Origin: Flavobacterium piscisymbiosum
GTDB lineage: Bacteria > Bacteroidota > Bacteroidia > Flavobacteriales > Flavobacteriaceae
NCBI RefSeq assembly: GCF_020905295.1
Contig: NZ_JAJJMM010000001.1
Coordinates: forward strand, 620,001 to 684,000
Length of the DNA stretch: 64,000 nt
Direction: 5' to 3'
The position numbers and the translations under genes were made by a program. Under the pieces are notes generated by a model. It was not told where the DNA came from, did not search any database, and saw only the letters and a program-made list of their open reading frames with translations. Below are positions 43,275 to 51,320 of this stretch, in pieces (the first letter of the stretch is position 1; every line of letters starts with the position of its first letter).

Positions 43275-43351
43275 TAACAATTTGATAATCTACAAGACAC
43301 AAAAACATAACAAGTGCCTAACATGAACTTTACACAGCGTTTCTTTCTTTG
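43275..43351 (+). promoter_or_regulatory. Candidate Pho box array and promoter of the TonB receptor gene
   Basis: Six units at exact 11-bp steps: TAACA (43275), TAATC (43286), ACACA (43297), TAACA (43308), TAACA (43319), TTACA (43330). Thirteen bases after the last unit comes TTTG (43348-43351) of a TTTCTTTG -7 element, the same 13-base distance as at the porin promoter. The ATG is at 43381. No -33 TTTG is present, as expected if an activator replaces it. Confidence 0.78.
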
Positions 43352-43380
43352 CACAAAAATAAATCAAACACAACACAAAA

Positions 43381-46194
43381 ATGAAATTCAATTTAAAATT
43401 TCTATTAATCACATTATTTATTTGTACGATTTCGGTCGCTCAAAACAAAGGTACGATTTCTGGTGTATTAACCGACAAAGAAACCAACAATCAACCTTTA
43501 CCTTTCGCAAATGTTTTAGTAAAAGGGACTAACACAAGCGCGAACACTGACATTGACGGAAAATATTCGTTAAGTGTAAATCCGGGAAATTATATTCTTA
43601 TTTTTAGTTTCGTTGGATATGAATCTGTAGAACAACCCGTAATTGTTAAAGCAAATGAAACTATTACTGTAAATCAGGTGCTATCATCTGGAGGTTATAC
43701 TCTAAAAGATGTTGTTGTAAAATCTACTGCAAGCAAAGAAAAAGAAACAGCCTTATTACTGGAACAAAAAAATGCTGTTGTCATTAAACAAAGTATTGGT
43801 GCACAGGAAATGTCCCGAAAAGGAGTTAGCGACGTCGAGGAAGGTTTGACTAAAATAACCGGAATCACCAAAGTAGACGGAAGAGGTTTATTTGTAAGAG
43901 GTCTGGAAGATCGTTACAATAGTCTTTTACTTAATGATTTGGCTGTTCCATCAAACAATCCTTTTAAAAAAATCATTCCTTTAGATATTTTTCCAACGGA
44001 TATTGTAAGTGTTTTAGAAACATACAAAACTTTCAATCCTAATTTATACGGTGATTTTGCAGGAGCTACTTTTAATATCGTAACAACTGCTACTGGAAAA
44101 AGTCAAACGAAAATTAATTTTGGAGCTGGTTATACTGTCAATAATAACCTTAAAAAGTTCCTTATTTCCCGAGATGCAACTTCAACATCTGATTTCTTCG
44201 GATTTTCTGGCAACGAAAGAGATTTACCATCTGCATTGACTAAAACTCCAAGCAACCAAACATTAACTTCAGACCAGGCTGCAAACGGATTTGGTTCAGG
44301 TTTTGACGTTAAAAGTGATGTAGCTCCTTTAAATACAAGTTTTGGAGTTACTCATTCAGAAAAATTCAATGTAGGCAAAAAACAAAACGTATTTCAATAT
44401 TTGATATCACTTAACTATGAGAATAAATATCAAATTAGAAGTGGAGCTGATAGAATTTTTAATACTGCACAAGGAAACTATGACAACGATTTAACTACAA
44501 CACAGTATAAATTCATCACAAATTCATCTGCATTATTGGGATTAACTTATAAAACAAAAAGACTTTCTCTTACATCAAACACGATCTATCTAAAATCGAC
44601 AGAGAATTTAATACAAGATCAGTTAGGTTACACAAATTCTAATGCAGCCCAAACAAATGGTTTTATCAGAATGAACCAATTGCAAGAATCTACTTTTTTT
44701 AATACACAATTGTTTGGTAATTATAAAATAACCGAAGATGAAAGACACACTGTAAAATCCGGTATTTCATACTCTACAACACAGTACAAACTTCCAGACA
44801 GAAAATCTTTCAAGGGTATTAGAATTGATGACAATACAACTGCAATATCTTATACAGGTAATAGTTTAACGAGACAATATCTTGATTTTAAAGGTGACCA
44901 ACATATCTCTGGTTTATTAGAATACAATTGGAAATTTGGAAATGAAGATTTAAGCAAATCGCACAAACTTACAGCGGGATATAGCGGTTATATGAACAAA
45001 ATGGGATCTGAATTTAGATTTTTGGTATCACAAAATTTAAACTCAAATAGTGCTACTTTCCCAACTAATACTCCTGATGCTACTTTAAAAAACGAAATTT
45101 TAAACGACAATTTCACTTATAGAGAAGGAACAAACTCAACTTACAAAGCAATGCTGGAAGAGTTTATTAATGCTGGATACTTAGATTTAGCCTTAAAATT
45201 TTCTGAAAAATTTGAATTGAATGTAGGTGCAAGAGTTGAACAGACTCATAGAGAGACTAAATACAAATCAACAGGAAGTTTTGAAGATCCATATCAGATT
45301 ATAACTACTGATAAAACAGATATTTTGCCGTCTTTAAACACAAAATATATTATAAATGAGAAATCAAATTTAAGATTTGCAGCTTCAAAAACAATTACAA
45401 GACCTGTAATTATGGAGTCTTATCCTCTGGAGTTTGTAAATCCGGATGGTACTATAGAAAGAGGTAATGAATTTTTGACTAATAGCGCTAATTATAATTT
45501 TGATTTGAAATACGAATTGTTCCCGACAAGTAAGGAATTAATTTCTGCTACAATTTTCACCAAAATGATAGATAATCCTATCGAAAGATTATTTACAAAC
45601 TCAGCAGGAAGTGGTGGACAAATTATAACATATGGTAATTCTAATAAAGCTTTATTATATGGTGCTGAATTCGAATTCTTATTTCAATTAGAAAGAATTT
45701 CAAAATCATTATCTAATTTCTCTGTAGGTGCAAATGCCTCATTAATGGATACGAAAGTAACTATCGAAAAAACTTTTGAAAATGGAGTTAACAATCCTGA
45801 AACTATTGCAGTTGATAATAACCCATCCCGAAAACTACAAGGTGCATCTCCTTGGATAATGAATGCTGATCTTAGATATGATTCTGAATTTAGTGAAAAA
45901 TGGAAAAGCTCTATGACTATGGTATATAATCTTTACAGTAAAAGAATCTATGCGGTAGGTACAAATGGATTAGATAATTATTATGAAATGCCGTTTGGTA
46001 AACTTGATTTTATCTGGCAAAACAAAATTTCAGACAAATTTGATGTTAAACTTTCTATAGACAACATATTAAACCCGGCTTATAAAATACAAATGGGCGA
46101 CAAGAGCAGAATCGAAATAACTGAAACCGATCTAACAGTAAGAGAATATAAAAAAGGAGTTGGTTTCTCTATGAACATATCTTACACATTCTAA
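43381..46194 (+). CDS. TonB-dependent receptor with carboxypeptidase-like domain
   Basis: 937 residues. Signal peptide (LLITLFICTISVAQ), a carboxypeptidase-regulatory-like domain at about 22-105 (GTISGVLTDKETNNQPLPFANVLVKG), a plug (about 130-240; DVEEGLTKITGITKVDGRGLFVRGLEDRYNSLLLND) and a 22-strand-type barrel ending VGFSMNISYTF. It has no SusD partner; the next gene is a lipoprotein. The promoter carries 11-bp phased repeats, so the ligand may be phosphate-containing. Neither ligand nor regulation is shown directly. Confidence 0.92.
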   Translation: MKFNLKFLLITLFICTISVAQNKGTISGVLTDKETNNQPLPFANVLVKGTNTSANTDIDGKYSLSVNPGNYILIFSFVGYESVEQPVIVKANETITVNQVLSSGGYTLKDVVVKSTASKEKETALLLEQKNAVVIKQSIGAQEMSRKGVSDVEEGLTKITGITKVDGRGLFVRGLEDRYNSLLLNDLAVPSNNPFKKIIPLDIFPTDIVSVLETYKTFNPNLYGDFAGATFNIVTTATGKSQTKINFGAGYTVNNNLKKFLISRDATSTSDFFGFSGNERDLPSALTKTPSNQTLTSDQAANGFGSGFDVKSDVAPLNTSFGVTHSEKFNVGKKQNVFQYLISLNYENKYQIRSGADRIFNTAQGNYDNDLTTTQYKFITNSSALLGLTYKTKRLSLTSNTIYLKSTENLIQDQLGYTNSNAAQTNGFIRMNQLQESTFFNTQLFGNYKITEDERHTVKSGISYSTTQYKLPDRKSFKGIRIDDNTTAISYTGNSLTRQYLDFKGDQHISGLLEYNWKFGNEDLSKSHKLTAGYSGYMNKMGSEFRFLVSQNLNSNSATFPTNTPDATLKNEILNDNFTYREGTNSTYKAMLEEFINAGYLDLALKFSEKFELNVGARVEQTHRETKYKSTGSFEDPYQIITTDKTDILPSLNTKYIINEKSNLRFAASKTITRPVIMESYPLEFVNPDGTIERGNEFLTNSANYNFDLKYELFPTSKELISATIFTKMIDNPIERLFTNSAGSGGQIITYGNSNKALLYGAEFEFLFQLERISKSLSNFSVGANASLMDTKVTIEKTFENGVNNPETIAVDNNPSRKLQGASPWIMNADLRYDSEFSEKWKSSMTMVYNLYSKRIYAVGTNGLDNYYEMPFGKLDFIWQNKISDKFDVKLSIDNILNPAYKIQMGDKSRIEITETDLTVREYKKGVGFSMNISYTF

Positions 46195-46204
46195 AAAAAA
46201 CACT

Positions 46205-46292
46205 TAACAATTACCAAACACAAACTTAAAGAGCAGGTGTTGATTTCATAACATTCTCTTAAATAGATTAGAAGAGACTCGGATTAAATTTG
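46205..46292 (+). promoter_or_regulatory. Weak phased repeats and -7 element before the lipoprotein gene
   Basis: TAACA at 46205 and 46249 are 44 bases apart (4 x 11), with AAACA (46216) and TAAAG (46227) in phase. TAAATTTG, a full -7 match, lies at 46285-46292, 37 bases before the ATG, and its TTTG falls in the same register (13 bases after a 46271 unit). The units nearest the promoter are degenerate (TAAAT, GAAGA), so this is weaker than the two main arrays. Confidence 0.4.
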
Positions 46293-46328
46293 TTGAAGAT
46301 TGAAATAAATAAAACAAACACAAAACTT

Positions 46329-47546
46329 ATGAAAAAATTAGTATTCTGCTTAGCAGTTTTAGGAAGTATCTTTACAGGATGCTCATCAAGTGACGACAAT
46401 AACGATACACCGGTAAAACAACCAGTAACAGGAGAAATCTCTGCAAACATTACAGCAAATAAAACTTACGCATACGGTAACTATACATTAAAAGGGATGA
46501 TTAAAGTTAGCGAAGGTGTAACTCTTACTTTCGAAGCTGGCTCTACAATTACTGCTGACAAATCTACAGGAGAAAATGGTCTTATTATATTAAAAGGAGG
46601 AAAACTAATCGCTAACGGTACGGCTGATGCTCCAATCGTTTTCACTGAAAAATCAAAAGTAGGTGGTTCTTGGGCTGGTATCATTATGTACGGAGATGCT
46701 CCAATTGTAAACTCAGCAACTGCTCCTGCTCCACAAACAGCAGTTTCAGAAGATGGTTTAAACTTAATATACGGAGGTTCAAATGCAGCACACAATGGTG
46801 GTTCATTGAAATATGTAAGAGTTGAATATGCTGGACAAGTAATTACAACTAACAGTAAAGAAAATAACGGATTCTCATTCTACTCTGTTGGATCAGGAAC
46901 TGTATTAGATCACTTGGTTGCTTACAAAGGTAATGATGACGGTTTTGAATTTTACGGAGGAACAGCAAGCTTAACAAACTCAATCTCTTACGGTAATACT
47001 GATGACTCTTTTGACTGGCAAGACGGATGGAGAGGTCAAGAAAACTCAAACTGGTATGCATACCAAACAGGTGTTGCTAACTACGGTATAGAAGTAGAAT
47101 CTAAAAGTGTTGACAATGCATTCTGGCCAAAAGTTACTGGTATCACTCTTAGAAGAGCTGCTGGTACAACTACAGAAGATCAAAAAGAAATTCAATTGGA
47201 TGCTATTCAATTTAAAAAAGAAGGAAATGGTGACTACAGCAACATCGTAATTGATGGTTATATTAGCCAAACTACTCCAATTGCTTACAATGGTGGTGTG
47301 ATTCAAATACAAGATAAAGCTACTTATGATCACCAAGTTGCTGGAGGAAAAATCAAATTAACTAACGTGAAAATCACTAACTCTCCTCTTACTTTCATCT
47401 CAGGAGTACCTGCTTCATTCACAGTAACTGCAGCTAGTTTTGTTCCTGCAACAAACTGGACAGTTAGTACTACTGCTACCGGAGCTGTTTTAACTGGTGG
47501 TGCATGGGCTACAGTTGATGGTGTAAACTTATTAGCAAAACTATAA
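46329..47546 (+). CDS. Lipoprotein with beta-helix-like repeats
   Basis: 405 residues from ATG 46329-46331. The lipobox is SIFTGCSSSDDN. The N-terminal part (GNYTLKGMIKVSEGVTLTFEAGSTITADK, GLIILKGGKLIANGTADAPIVFTE) and the middle (GGSLKYVRVEYAG, DHLVAYKGNDDGFEFYGGTASLTNSISYGNTDDSFDWQDGWRG) fit a right-handed parallel beta-helix. The aspartate-rich DDGFEF and DDSFDW could bind metal. It follows the TonB receptor gene and may serve as its surface partner in place of SusD. The frame opens further upstream at 46290, but the lipoprotein signal decides the start. Confidence 0.8.
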   Translation: MKKLVFCLAVLGSIFTGCSSSDDNNDTPVKQPVTGEISANITANKTYAYGNYTLKGMIKVSEGVTLTFEAGSTITADKSTGENGLIILKGGKLIANGTADAPIVFTEKSKVGGSWAGIIMYGDAPIVNSATAPAPQTAVSEDGLNLIYGGSNAAHNGGSLKYVRVEYAGQVITTNSKENNGFSFYSVGSGTVLDHLVAYKGNDDGFEFYGGTASLTNSISYGNTDDSFDWQDGWRGQENSNWYAYQTGVANYGIEVESKSVDNAFWPKVTGITLRRAAGTTTEDQKEIQLDAIQFKKEGNGDYSNIVIDGYISQTTPIAYNGGVIQIQDKATYDHQVAGGKIKLTNVKITNSPLTFISGVPASFTVTAASFVPATNWTVSTTATGAVLTGGAWATVDGVNLLAKL

Positions 47547-47572
47547 GTTATTAGTAATCATATAAATTGTTA

Positions 47573-47605
47573 AAAACATCCTAAATTTTTAGGATGTTTT
47601 TTTTT
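47573..47605 (+). terminator. Terminator after the lipoprotein gene
   Basis: AAAACATCCTAAA and TTTAGGATGTTTT form a long stem with a short loop, followed by more than five T. It separates the lipoprotein gene from the T9SS protein gene. Confidence 0.85.
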
Positions 47606-47657
47606 GGCGTGCTTTTTGTAATTTTTTTTGTATATTTACGGTAATCAAAAAAATGCG

Positions 47658-47996
47658 ATGGCAAAAAACTACTTTTATATTACATTCTTATTGGCTTTTT
47701 TCTTTACTATAAGTGTCTCGGCACAAGATAGTAAGCAATTACCAAAACCTCAAAGCGCAAGCACCATTGAGGGTTTAAGCTTGTACCCTAATCCCGTTAG
47801 TAACGGAAAAGTATATATCTCGTCTAAAAACGATTTAGAAAAAGAAATTATAATTTTTGATGTTTTGGGCAAAAAAGTACTTCAGACACATTTAAGTTCA
47901 AAAGAATTAAATGTATCAGAGCTGGTTCCCGGTGTTTACATCATTAAAATAAGCGAAGAAAATGCTTCTGCAACAAGAAAGCTCATTATTCGATAA
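47658..47996 (+). CDS. Small secreted protein with a T9SS type A sorting domain
   Basis: 112 residues from ATG 47658-47660 (MAKNYFYITFLLAFFFTISVSAQ, a signal peptide). After only about 15 linker residues the type A sorting domain begins: GLSLYPNPVSNGKVYI, IIIFDVLGKKVLQ, LVPGVYIIKISEENASATRKLIIR. This domain normally directs a large passenger across the outer membrane by type IX secretion and is cleaved off; here nearly the whole protein is the signal. A TATATTTA at 47631-47638 may be its own -7 element. Confidence 0.88.
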   Translation: MAKNYFYITFLLAFFFTISVSAQDSKQLPKPQSASTIEGLSLYPNPVSNGKVYISSKNDLEKEIIIFDVLGKKVLQTHLSSKELNVSELVPGVYIIKISEENASATRKLIIR

Positions 47997-48001
47997 GTTA
48001 T

Positions 48002-48030
48002 AAAAAAAGCTCCTTTTCAGGAGCTTTTTT
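48002..48030 (+). terminator. Terminator after the T9SS protein gene
   Basis: AAAAGCTCC and GGAGCTTTT form a 9-bp stem with a TTTTCA loop and a T tail. A GTTTTCAGTCACAG-type repeat follows at 48031-48100, related to 26006-26160. Confidence 0.85.
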
Positions 48031-48106
48031 AGTTTTCAGTCACAGTCACAGTTTCACAACACACCAAAAACTGCAACTGAAAACCGCGACTAAAAACTAA
48101 AAACAA

Positions 48107-48114
48107 TATCTTTG
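48107..48114 (+). promoter_or_regulatory. -7 element of the LuxE-like gene
   Basis: TATCTTTG, a full match to TAnnTTTG, only 13 bases before the TTG start codon at 48128. The mRNA leader would be at most about 8 bases. Confidence 0.65.
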
Positions 48115-48127
48115 CACAAAAAAAGTT

Positions 48128-49108
48128 TTGATTACAGCCAACGATATATTTACGATTTCGAGTCAGAAACAATTTGAAAAGATAGCTTTAAAAGTGTTTC
48201 GTTTTCAACATGAGAATAACGTCGTATATCGTGATTTCTGCGATTTCCTAAAAGTCAATCCACAACAGGTAAAATCTTTGGAACAAATTCCATTTTTACC
48301 TATTCAGTTTTTCAAAAGTCATAATGTAGTTTCTACTACCGATCCGGCTCAGGTTACTTTTACCAGTAGCGGAACAACCGGAATGATTACAAGCCGACAT
48401 ATAGTGACCGATGTTTCCCTATATGAGGAAAGTTACCGCAATGGATTTTCGCAGTTTTACGGCAATATCGAAGACTATGTTGTTTTAGCCCTTTTACCGT
48501 CTTATCTCGAACGCGACGGCTCTTCGTTAATTTACATGATCGAAGATCTTATAAAGTTATCCAATCAGCCTGAAAGCGGGTTTTATTTACACAACCACGA
48601 TGACTTAATTAAAAAACTCACCGCTCTTGACGAATCCGGTCAAAATGTTATTTTAATTGGTGTTACTTATGCCTTATTGGATTTGATTGAAAAACATCAA
48701 TTCAACCTTCAAAACACCATAATTATGGAAACCGGAGGAATGAAAGGTAAACGTAAAGAAATGATTCGCGAAGAATTGCACGAGATTCTTTGCAAAGGTT
48801 TTGGCGTTACGGCAATTCACTCAGAATATGGCATGACCGAACTTTTAGGACAAGCGTATTCTCTAGGCGAAGGCGTATTCGAATGTCCGTCATGGATGCA
48901 CATTTTAGTTCGTGATCCCGAAGATGCTCTCACTTACGTGAAAGATGGAAAAACCGGCGGAATAAACGTTATTGATTTGGCCAATATTAACTCTTGCTCT
49001 TTTATAGCTACGCAGGATTTGGGCAAAAAAAATCCCAACAACTCTTTCGAGGTATTGGGACGTTTTGATAATTCGGATATTCGTGGTTGTAATTTGATGG
49101 TGTTGTAG
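48128..49108 (+). CDS. LuxE-like acyl-protein synthetase / adenylate-forming enzyme
   Basis: 326 residues, starting at TTG (no ATG exists before residue 100, and the -7 element leaves no room for an earlier start). VTFTSSGTTGMITSRHIV near 77-94 is the phosphate-binding loop of adenylate-forming enzymes. IMETGGMKGKRKEMIREELHEIL and YGMTELLGQAYS follow, as in LuxE and phenylacetate-CoA ligase-like proteins. LuxE activates fatty acids; no other lux genes are present, so the substrate is open. It ends directly against the convergent broken toxin gene. Confidence 0.85.
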   Translation: MITANDIFTISSQKQFEKIALKVFRFQHENNVVYRDFCDFLKVNPQQVKSLEQIPFLPIQFFKSHNVVSTTDPAQVTFTSSGTTGMITSRHIVTDVSLYEESYRNGFSQFYGNIEDYVVLALLPSYLERDGSSLIYMIEDLIKLSNQPESGFYLHNHDDLIKKLTALDESGQNVILIGVTYALLDLIEKHQFNLQNTIIMETGGMKGKRKEMIREELHEILCKGFGVTAIHSEYGMTELLGQAYSLGEGVFECPSWMHILVRDPEDALTYVKDGKTGGINVIDLANINSCSFIATQDLGKKNPNNSFEVLGRFDNSDIRGCNLMVL

Positions 49109-49359
49109 TTATTCGTAAATATCTTTTCGATGTCCTAAATCAATAACATCTATCAAAAGTACTTCATCGAATATTTCATAGATAACCCTATAATCACCAA
49201 CTCTAATTCTATAACCTGGTCTTCCTTTTAATTTTTTATAACCTTTTGTCTTGGATTTTCAGATAAACTTCCAATTGCTGACAATATAGGATTTGCAATT
49301 GTATCAGATAATTCATCAATTTTCTTTTGTGCTTTTCTCGAAAAATCAATACTATACAT
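49109..49359 (-). pseudogene. RelE/ParE-type toxin, frameshifted
   Basis: The ATG at 49357-49359 opens a frame (MYSIDFSRKAQKKIDELSD) that stops after 43 codons. In the next frame the natural remainder continues (GRPGYRIRVGDYRVIYEIF, then LIDVIDLGHRKDIYE) to a TAA at 49109-49111. One missing base around 49248 (single G where GG would restore cca aaa ggt tat) explains it. With it restored the protein would be about 83 residues, normal for RelE/ParE toxins. The start overlaps the antitoxin stop by 8 bases, as usual for such operons. Confidence 0.8.
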
Positions 49360-49548
49360 TTGATCTTTTTGATTCTCTCGTTTTTATATAATCTTCAAAA
49401 GAAATTCTGAATCCATCATCACTTTTTTTGCCTCATCATATAATTTAACATCGTGCAAATCTTCGAATTGCTCAATCATTTTATTATATTTTTCAATTGG
49501 CAATAAAACAGCTATTTTGTTTCCTTTTTCGTCTGTTAAAAATTGCAT
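49352..49548 (-). pseudogene. Antitoxin of the RelE/ParE-type pair, frameshifted
   Basis: ATG at 49546-49548 opens MQFLTDEKGNKIAVLLPIEK, then YNKMIEQFEDLHDVKLYDEAKK, a typical Phd/YefM-like or DUF-type antitoxin start. After codon 42 the frame runs into unrelated residues and stops at codon 55. One extra A in the run of seven (49423-49429 on plus) would restore SDDGFRISFEDYIKTRESK up to a TAG at 49352-49354. Both partner genes are therefore broken by single missing bases in homopolymers. Confidence 0.78.
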
Positions 49549-49567
49549 TTCAAGTAAAGTTAATCAA

Positions 49568-50863
49568 TTAAACCACTCTAATCACAAAATAATTCTTCTT
49601 ACCACTTTGCAATAACACAAACTGATTATTAATTAAATCATTTGAAGTCAATACAAAATCTTCTTTTATTTTTTCTCTGTTTACTGAGATTGAGTTTGCT
49701 GTTAATGCACGTCTCGCTTCTCCGTTTGATTTAAAGAAACCTGTTTTTTCATTTAAAACAGTAACAATATCCAATCCGTTTTCTAAATCAGCTTTTGCGA
49801 TTTCAGCTTGAGGAACTCCATCAAAAACTTCTAAAAAAGTAGTTTCATCTAATTTCTTCAAATCATCTGCAGTAGAATTTCCGAACAAAATATTCGAAGC
49901 CTGAATTGCTTTTTCTAATTCTTCTTCTGAGTGAACAAAAATTGTGATTTCTTCAGCTAGTTTCTTTTGCAAAACTCTTAAATGCGGAGCCGTTTTATGC
50001 TCTTCGATCAAAGCATCAATCGTTTCTTTATCTAAAAAAGTAAAAATCTTAATATATTTTTCAGCATCAACATCGGTTGAATTTACCCAAAATTGGTAAA
50101 ATTTATATACCGAAGTTTTATCAGCATCCAGCCAAACGTTTCCACCTTCAGATTTTCCAAATTTAGATCCGTCTGCTTTTGTTATTAATGGAGTTGTAAG
50201 AGCAAAAGCTTTTGCATTTTCTCCACCCATTCTGCGCACTAATTCTGTACCTGTAGTGATATTTCCCCATTGGTCAGAACCTCCCATTTGCAGAACGCAA
50301 TTGTTGTTTTTATATAAATGATAAAAATCGTAACCCTGAATTAATTGATAAGTAAACTCTGTAAAAGACATTCCTTCGCCTTCTCCGGCAAATCTCTTTT
50401 TTACTGAATCCTTCGCCATCATATAATTTACAGTGATACGTTTTCCAACTTCACGTGCAAAATCAATAAACGAGAATTCTTTCATCCAGTCATAGTTATT
50501 TACCATAACAGGAGCATTTTCTTCTTTTGAATTAAAGTCTAAGAAACGAGACAAAACACTTTTTATTCCCGCAACGTTTTTAGCCAAAGTTTCTTCGTTC
50601 AGCAAATTTCTTTCGTCAGATTTCCCAGATGGATCACCAATCATTCCGGTTGCGCCACCTACAAGGGCGATAGCTTTATGACCGGTTCTATTTAAGTGAA
50701 CCAATAAAATAATCTGAACCATGCTACCAATATGTAGCGAATCTGCCGTTGGATCAAAACCTATATATGCCGTTGTTACCTCTTTAAGCAATTGTTCTTC
50801 CGTTCCTGGCATGCTATCATGATATAACCCGCGCCACTTTAATTCTTCAACTAGATTCTTCAT
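49568..50863 (-). CDS. tyrS: Tyrosyl-tRNA synthetase
   Basis: Charges tRNA-Tyr. 431 residues from ATG 50861-50863 ([16 protein letters not shown]); an upstream in-frame ATG at 50911 lies before the -7 element at 50881-50888 and is not used. The class I signatures read DSLHIGSM (HIGH) near 41-48 and KFGKSEGG (KMSKS-like) near 230-237. A C-terminal S4 RNA-binding domain spans about 365-431. No T-box or other leader was seen upstream. Confidence 0.96.
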   Translation of the reverse strand: MKNLVEELKWRGLYHDSMPGTEEQLLKEVTTAYIGFDPTADSLHIGSMVQIILLVHLNRTGHKAIALVGGATGMIGDPSGKSDERNLLNEETLAKNVAGIKSVLSRFLDFNSKEENAPVMVNNYDWMKEFSFIDFAREVGKRITVNYMMAKDSVKKRFAGEGEGMSFTEFTYQLIQGYDFYHLYKNNNCVLQMGGSDQWGNITTGTELVRRMGGENAKAFALTTPLITKADGSKFGKSEGGNVWLDADKTSVYKFYQFWVNSTDVDAEKYIKIFTFLDKETIDALIEEHKTAPHLRVLQKKLAEEITIFVHSEEELEKAIQASNILFGNSTADDLKKLDETTFLEVFDGVPQAEIAKADLENGLDIVTVLNEKTGFFKSNGEARRALTANSISVNREKIKEDFVLTSNDLINNQFVLLQSGKKNYFVIRVV

Positions 50864-50880
50864 TTTTAAAATAATTTGTG

Positions 50881-50888
50881 CAAATATA
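50881..50888 (-). promoter_or_regulatory. -7 element of tyrS
   Basis: TATATTTG on the minus strand, a full match to TAnnTTTG, 18 bases before the start codon. Confidence 0.7.
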
Positions 50889-50946
50889 ACGATTGTGAAT
50901 TGAAAGCTCAAAAATGAATTGAGAGACAGTTTAAAATCGTGTCAAA

Positions 50947-51153
50947 TTATACAGTAAAATCCTTTTTTCGAAAATAAGATGAGATATTAAAAAGTATTGC
51001 AATAAAAAAGCATAGAATACTAAAACATAAGAAATAAACCTTAGCCAGATCATTATCTGAATCTGATAACTGAATAAGTAAGAACAACATGAAAGATGCT
51101 GCTCCCAAAAACCACAATACCACCTTTCTCCTTTTTACATCAAATTTTGTCAT
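50947..51153 (-). CDS. Small two-helix membrane protein, 68 residues
   Basis: Not recognised. A basic N-terminus (TKFDVKRRKVVLW) is followed by two hydrophobic stretches (about 13-27 and 36-54) around QLSDSDNDLAKVYF, ending SSYFRKKDFTV. It is transcribed toward tyrS and lies between tyrS and the divergent epimerase gene. The 51154-51308 gap is AT-rich and holds only the epimerase promoter. Confidence 0.6.
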   Translation of the reverse strand: MTKFDVKRRKVVLWFLGAASFMLFLLIQLSDSDNDLAKVYFLCFSILCFFIAILFNISSYFRKKDFTV

Positions 51154-51308
51154 TTTGCATAATTCTTATTAATTAAACACAATCACTTTAATATCAAACA
51201 AATTAAAAACAAATACAAAAGTAATACTTTTCTTTCTTTTTTAATTATATTTTATACAACTTTATAAATCAATTAAAAGAAATAATTTCGAAATACTAAA
51301 TCATTCAA

Positions 51309-51316
51309 TATCTTTA
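51309..51316 (+). promoter_or_regulatory. -7 element of the epimerase gene, probably leaderless
   Basis: TATCTTTA, one base from TAnnTTTG. The ATG at 51321 follows after 4 bases, so the transcript probably starts at or next to the start codon. Confidence 0.55.
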
Positions 51317-51320
51317 CAAA

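Noticed and set aside
49352..49548. Programmed frameshifting in the antitoxin gene
   Set aside because: The A7 run could be slippery, but the toxin is also broken at an unrelated site with no slippery motif, so decay or sequencing error explains both better.
50864..50911. N-terminal extension of tyrS to an ATG at 50911
   Set aside because: A full -7 element lies inside the extension, and tyrosyl-tRNA synthetases start at the MKNLVEEL position.
51154..51308. T-box or other riboswitch near tyrS
   Set aside because: The tyrS leader is only about 12 bases after its -7 element, and no specifier stem or terminator was found.
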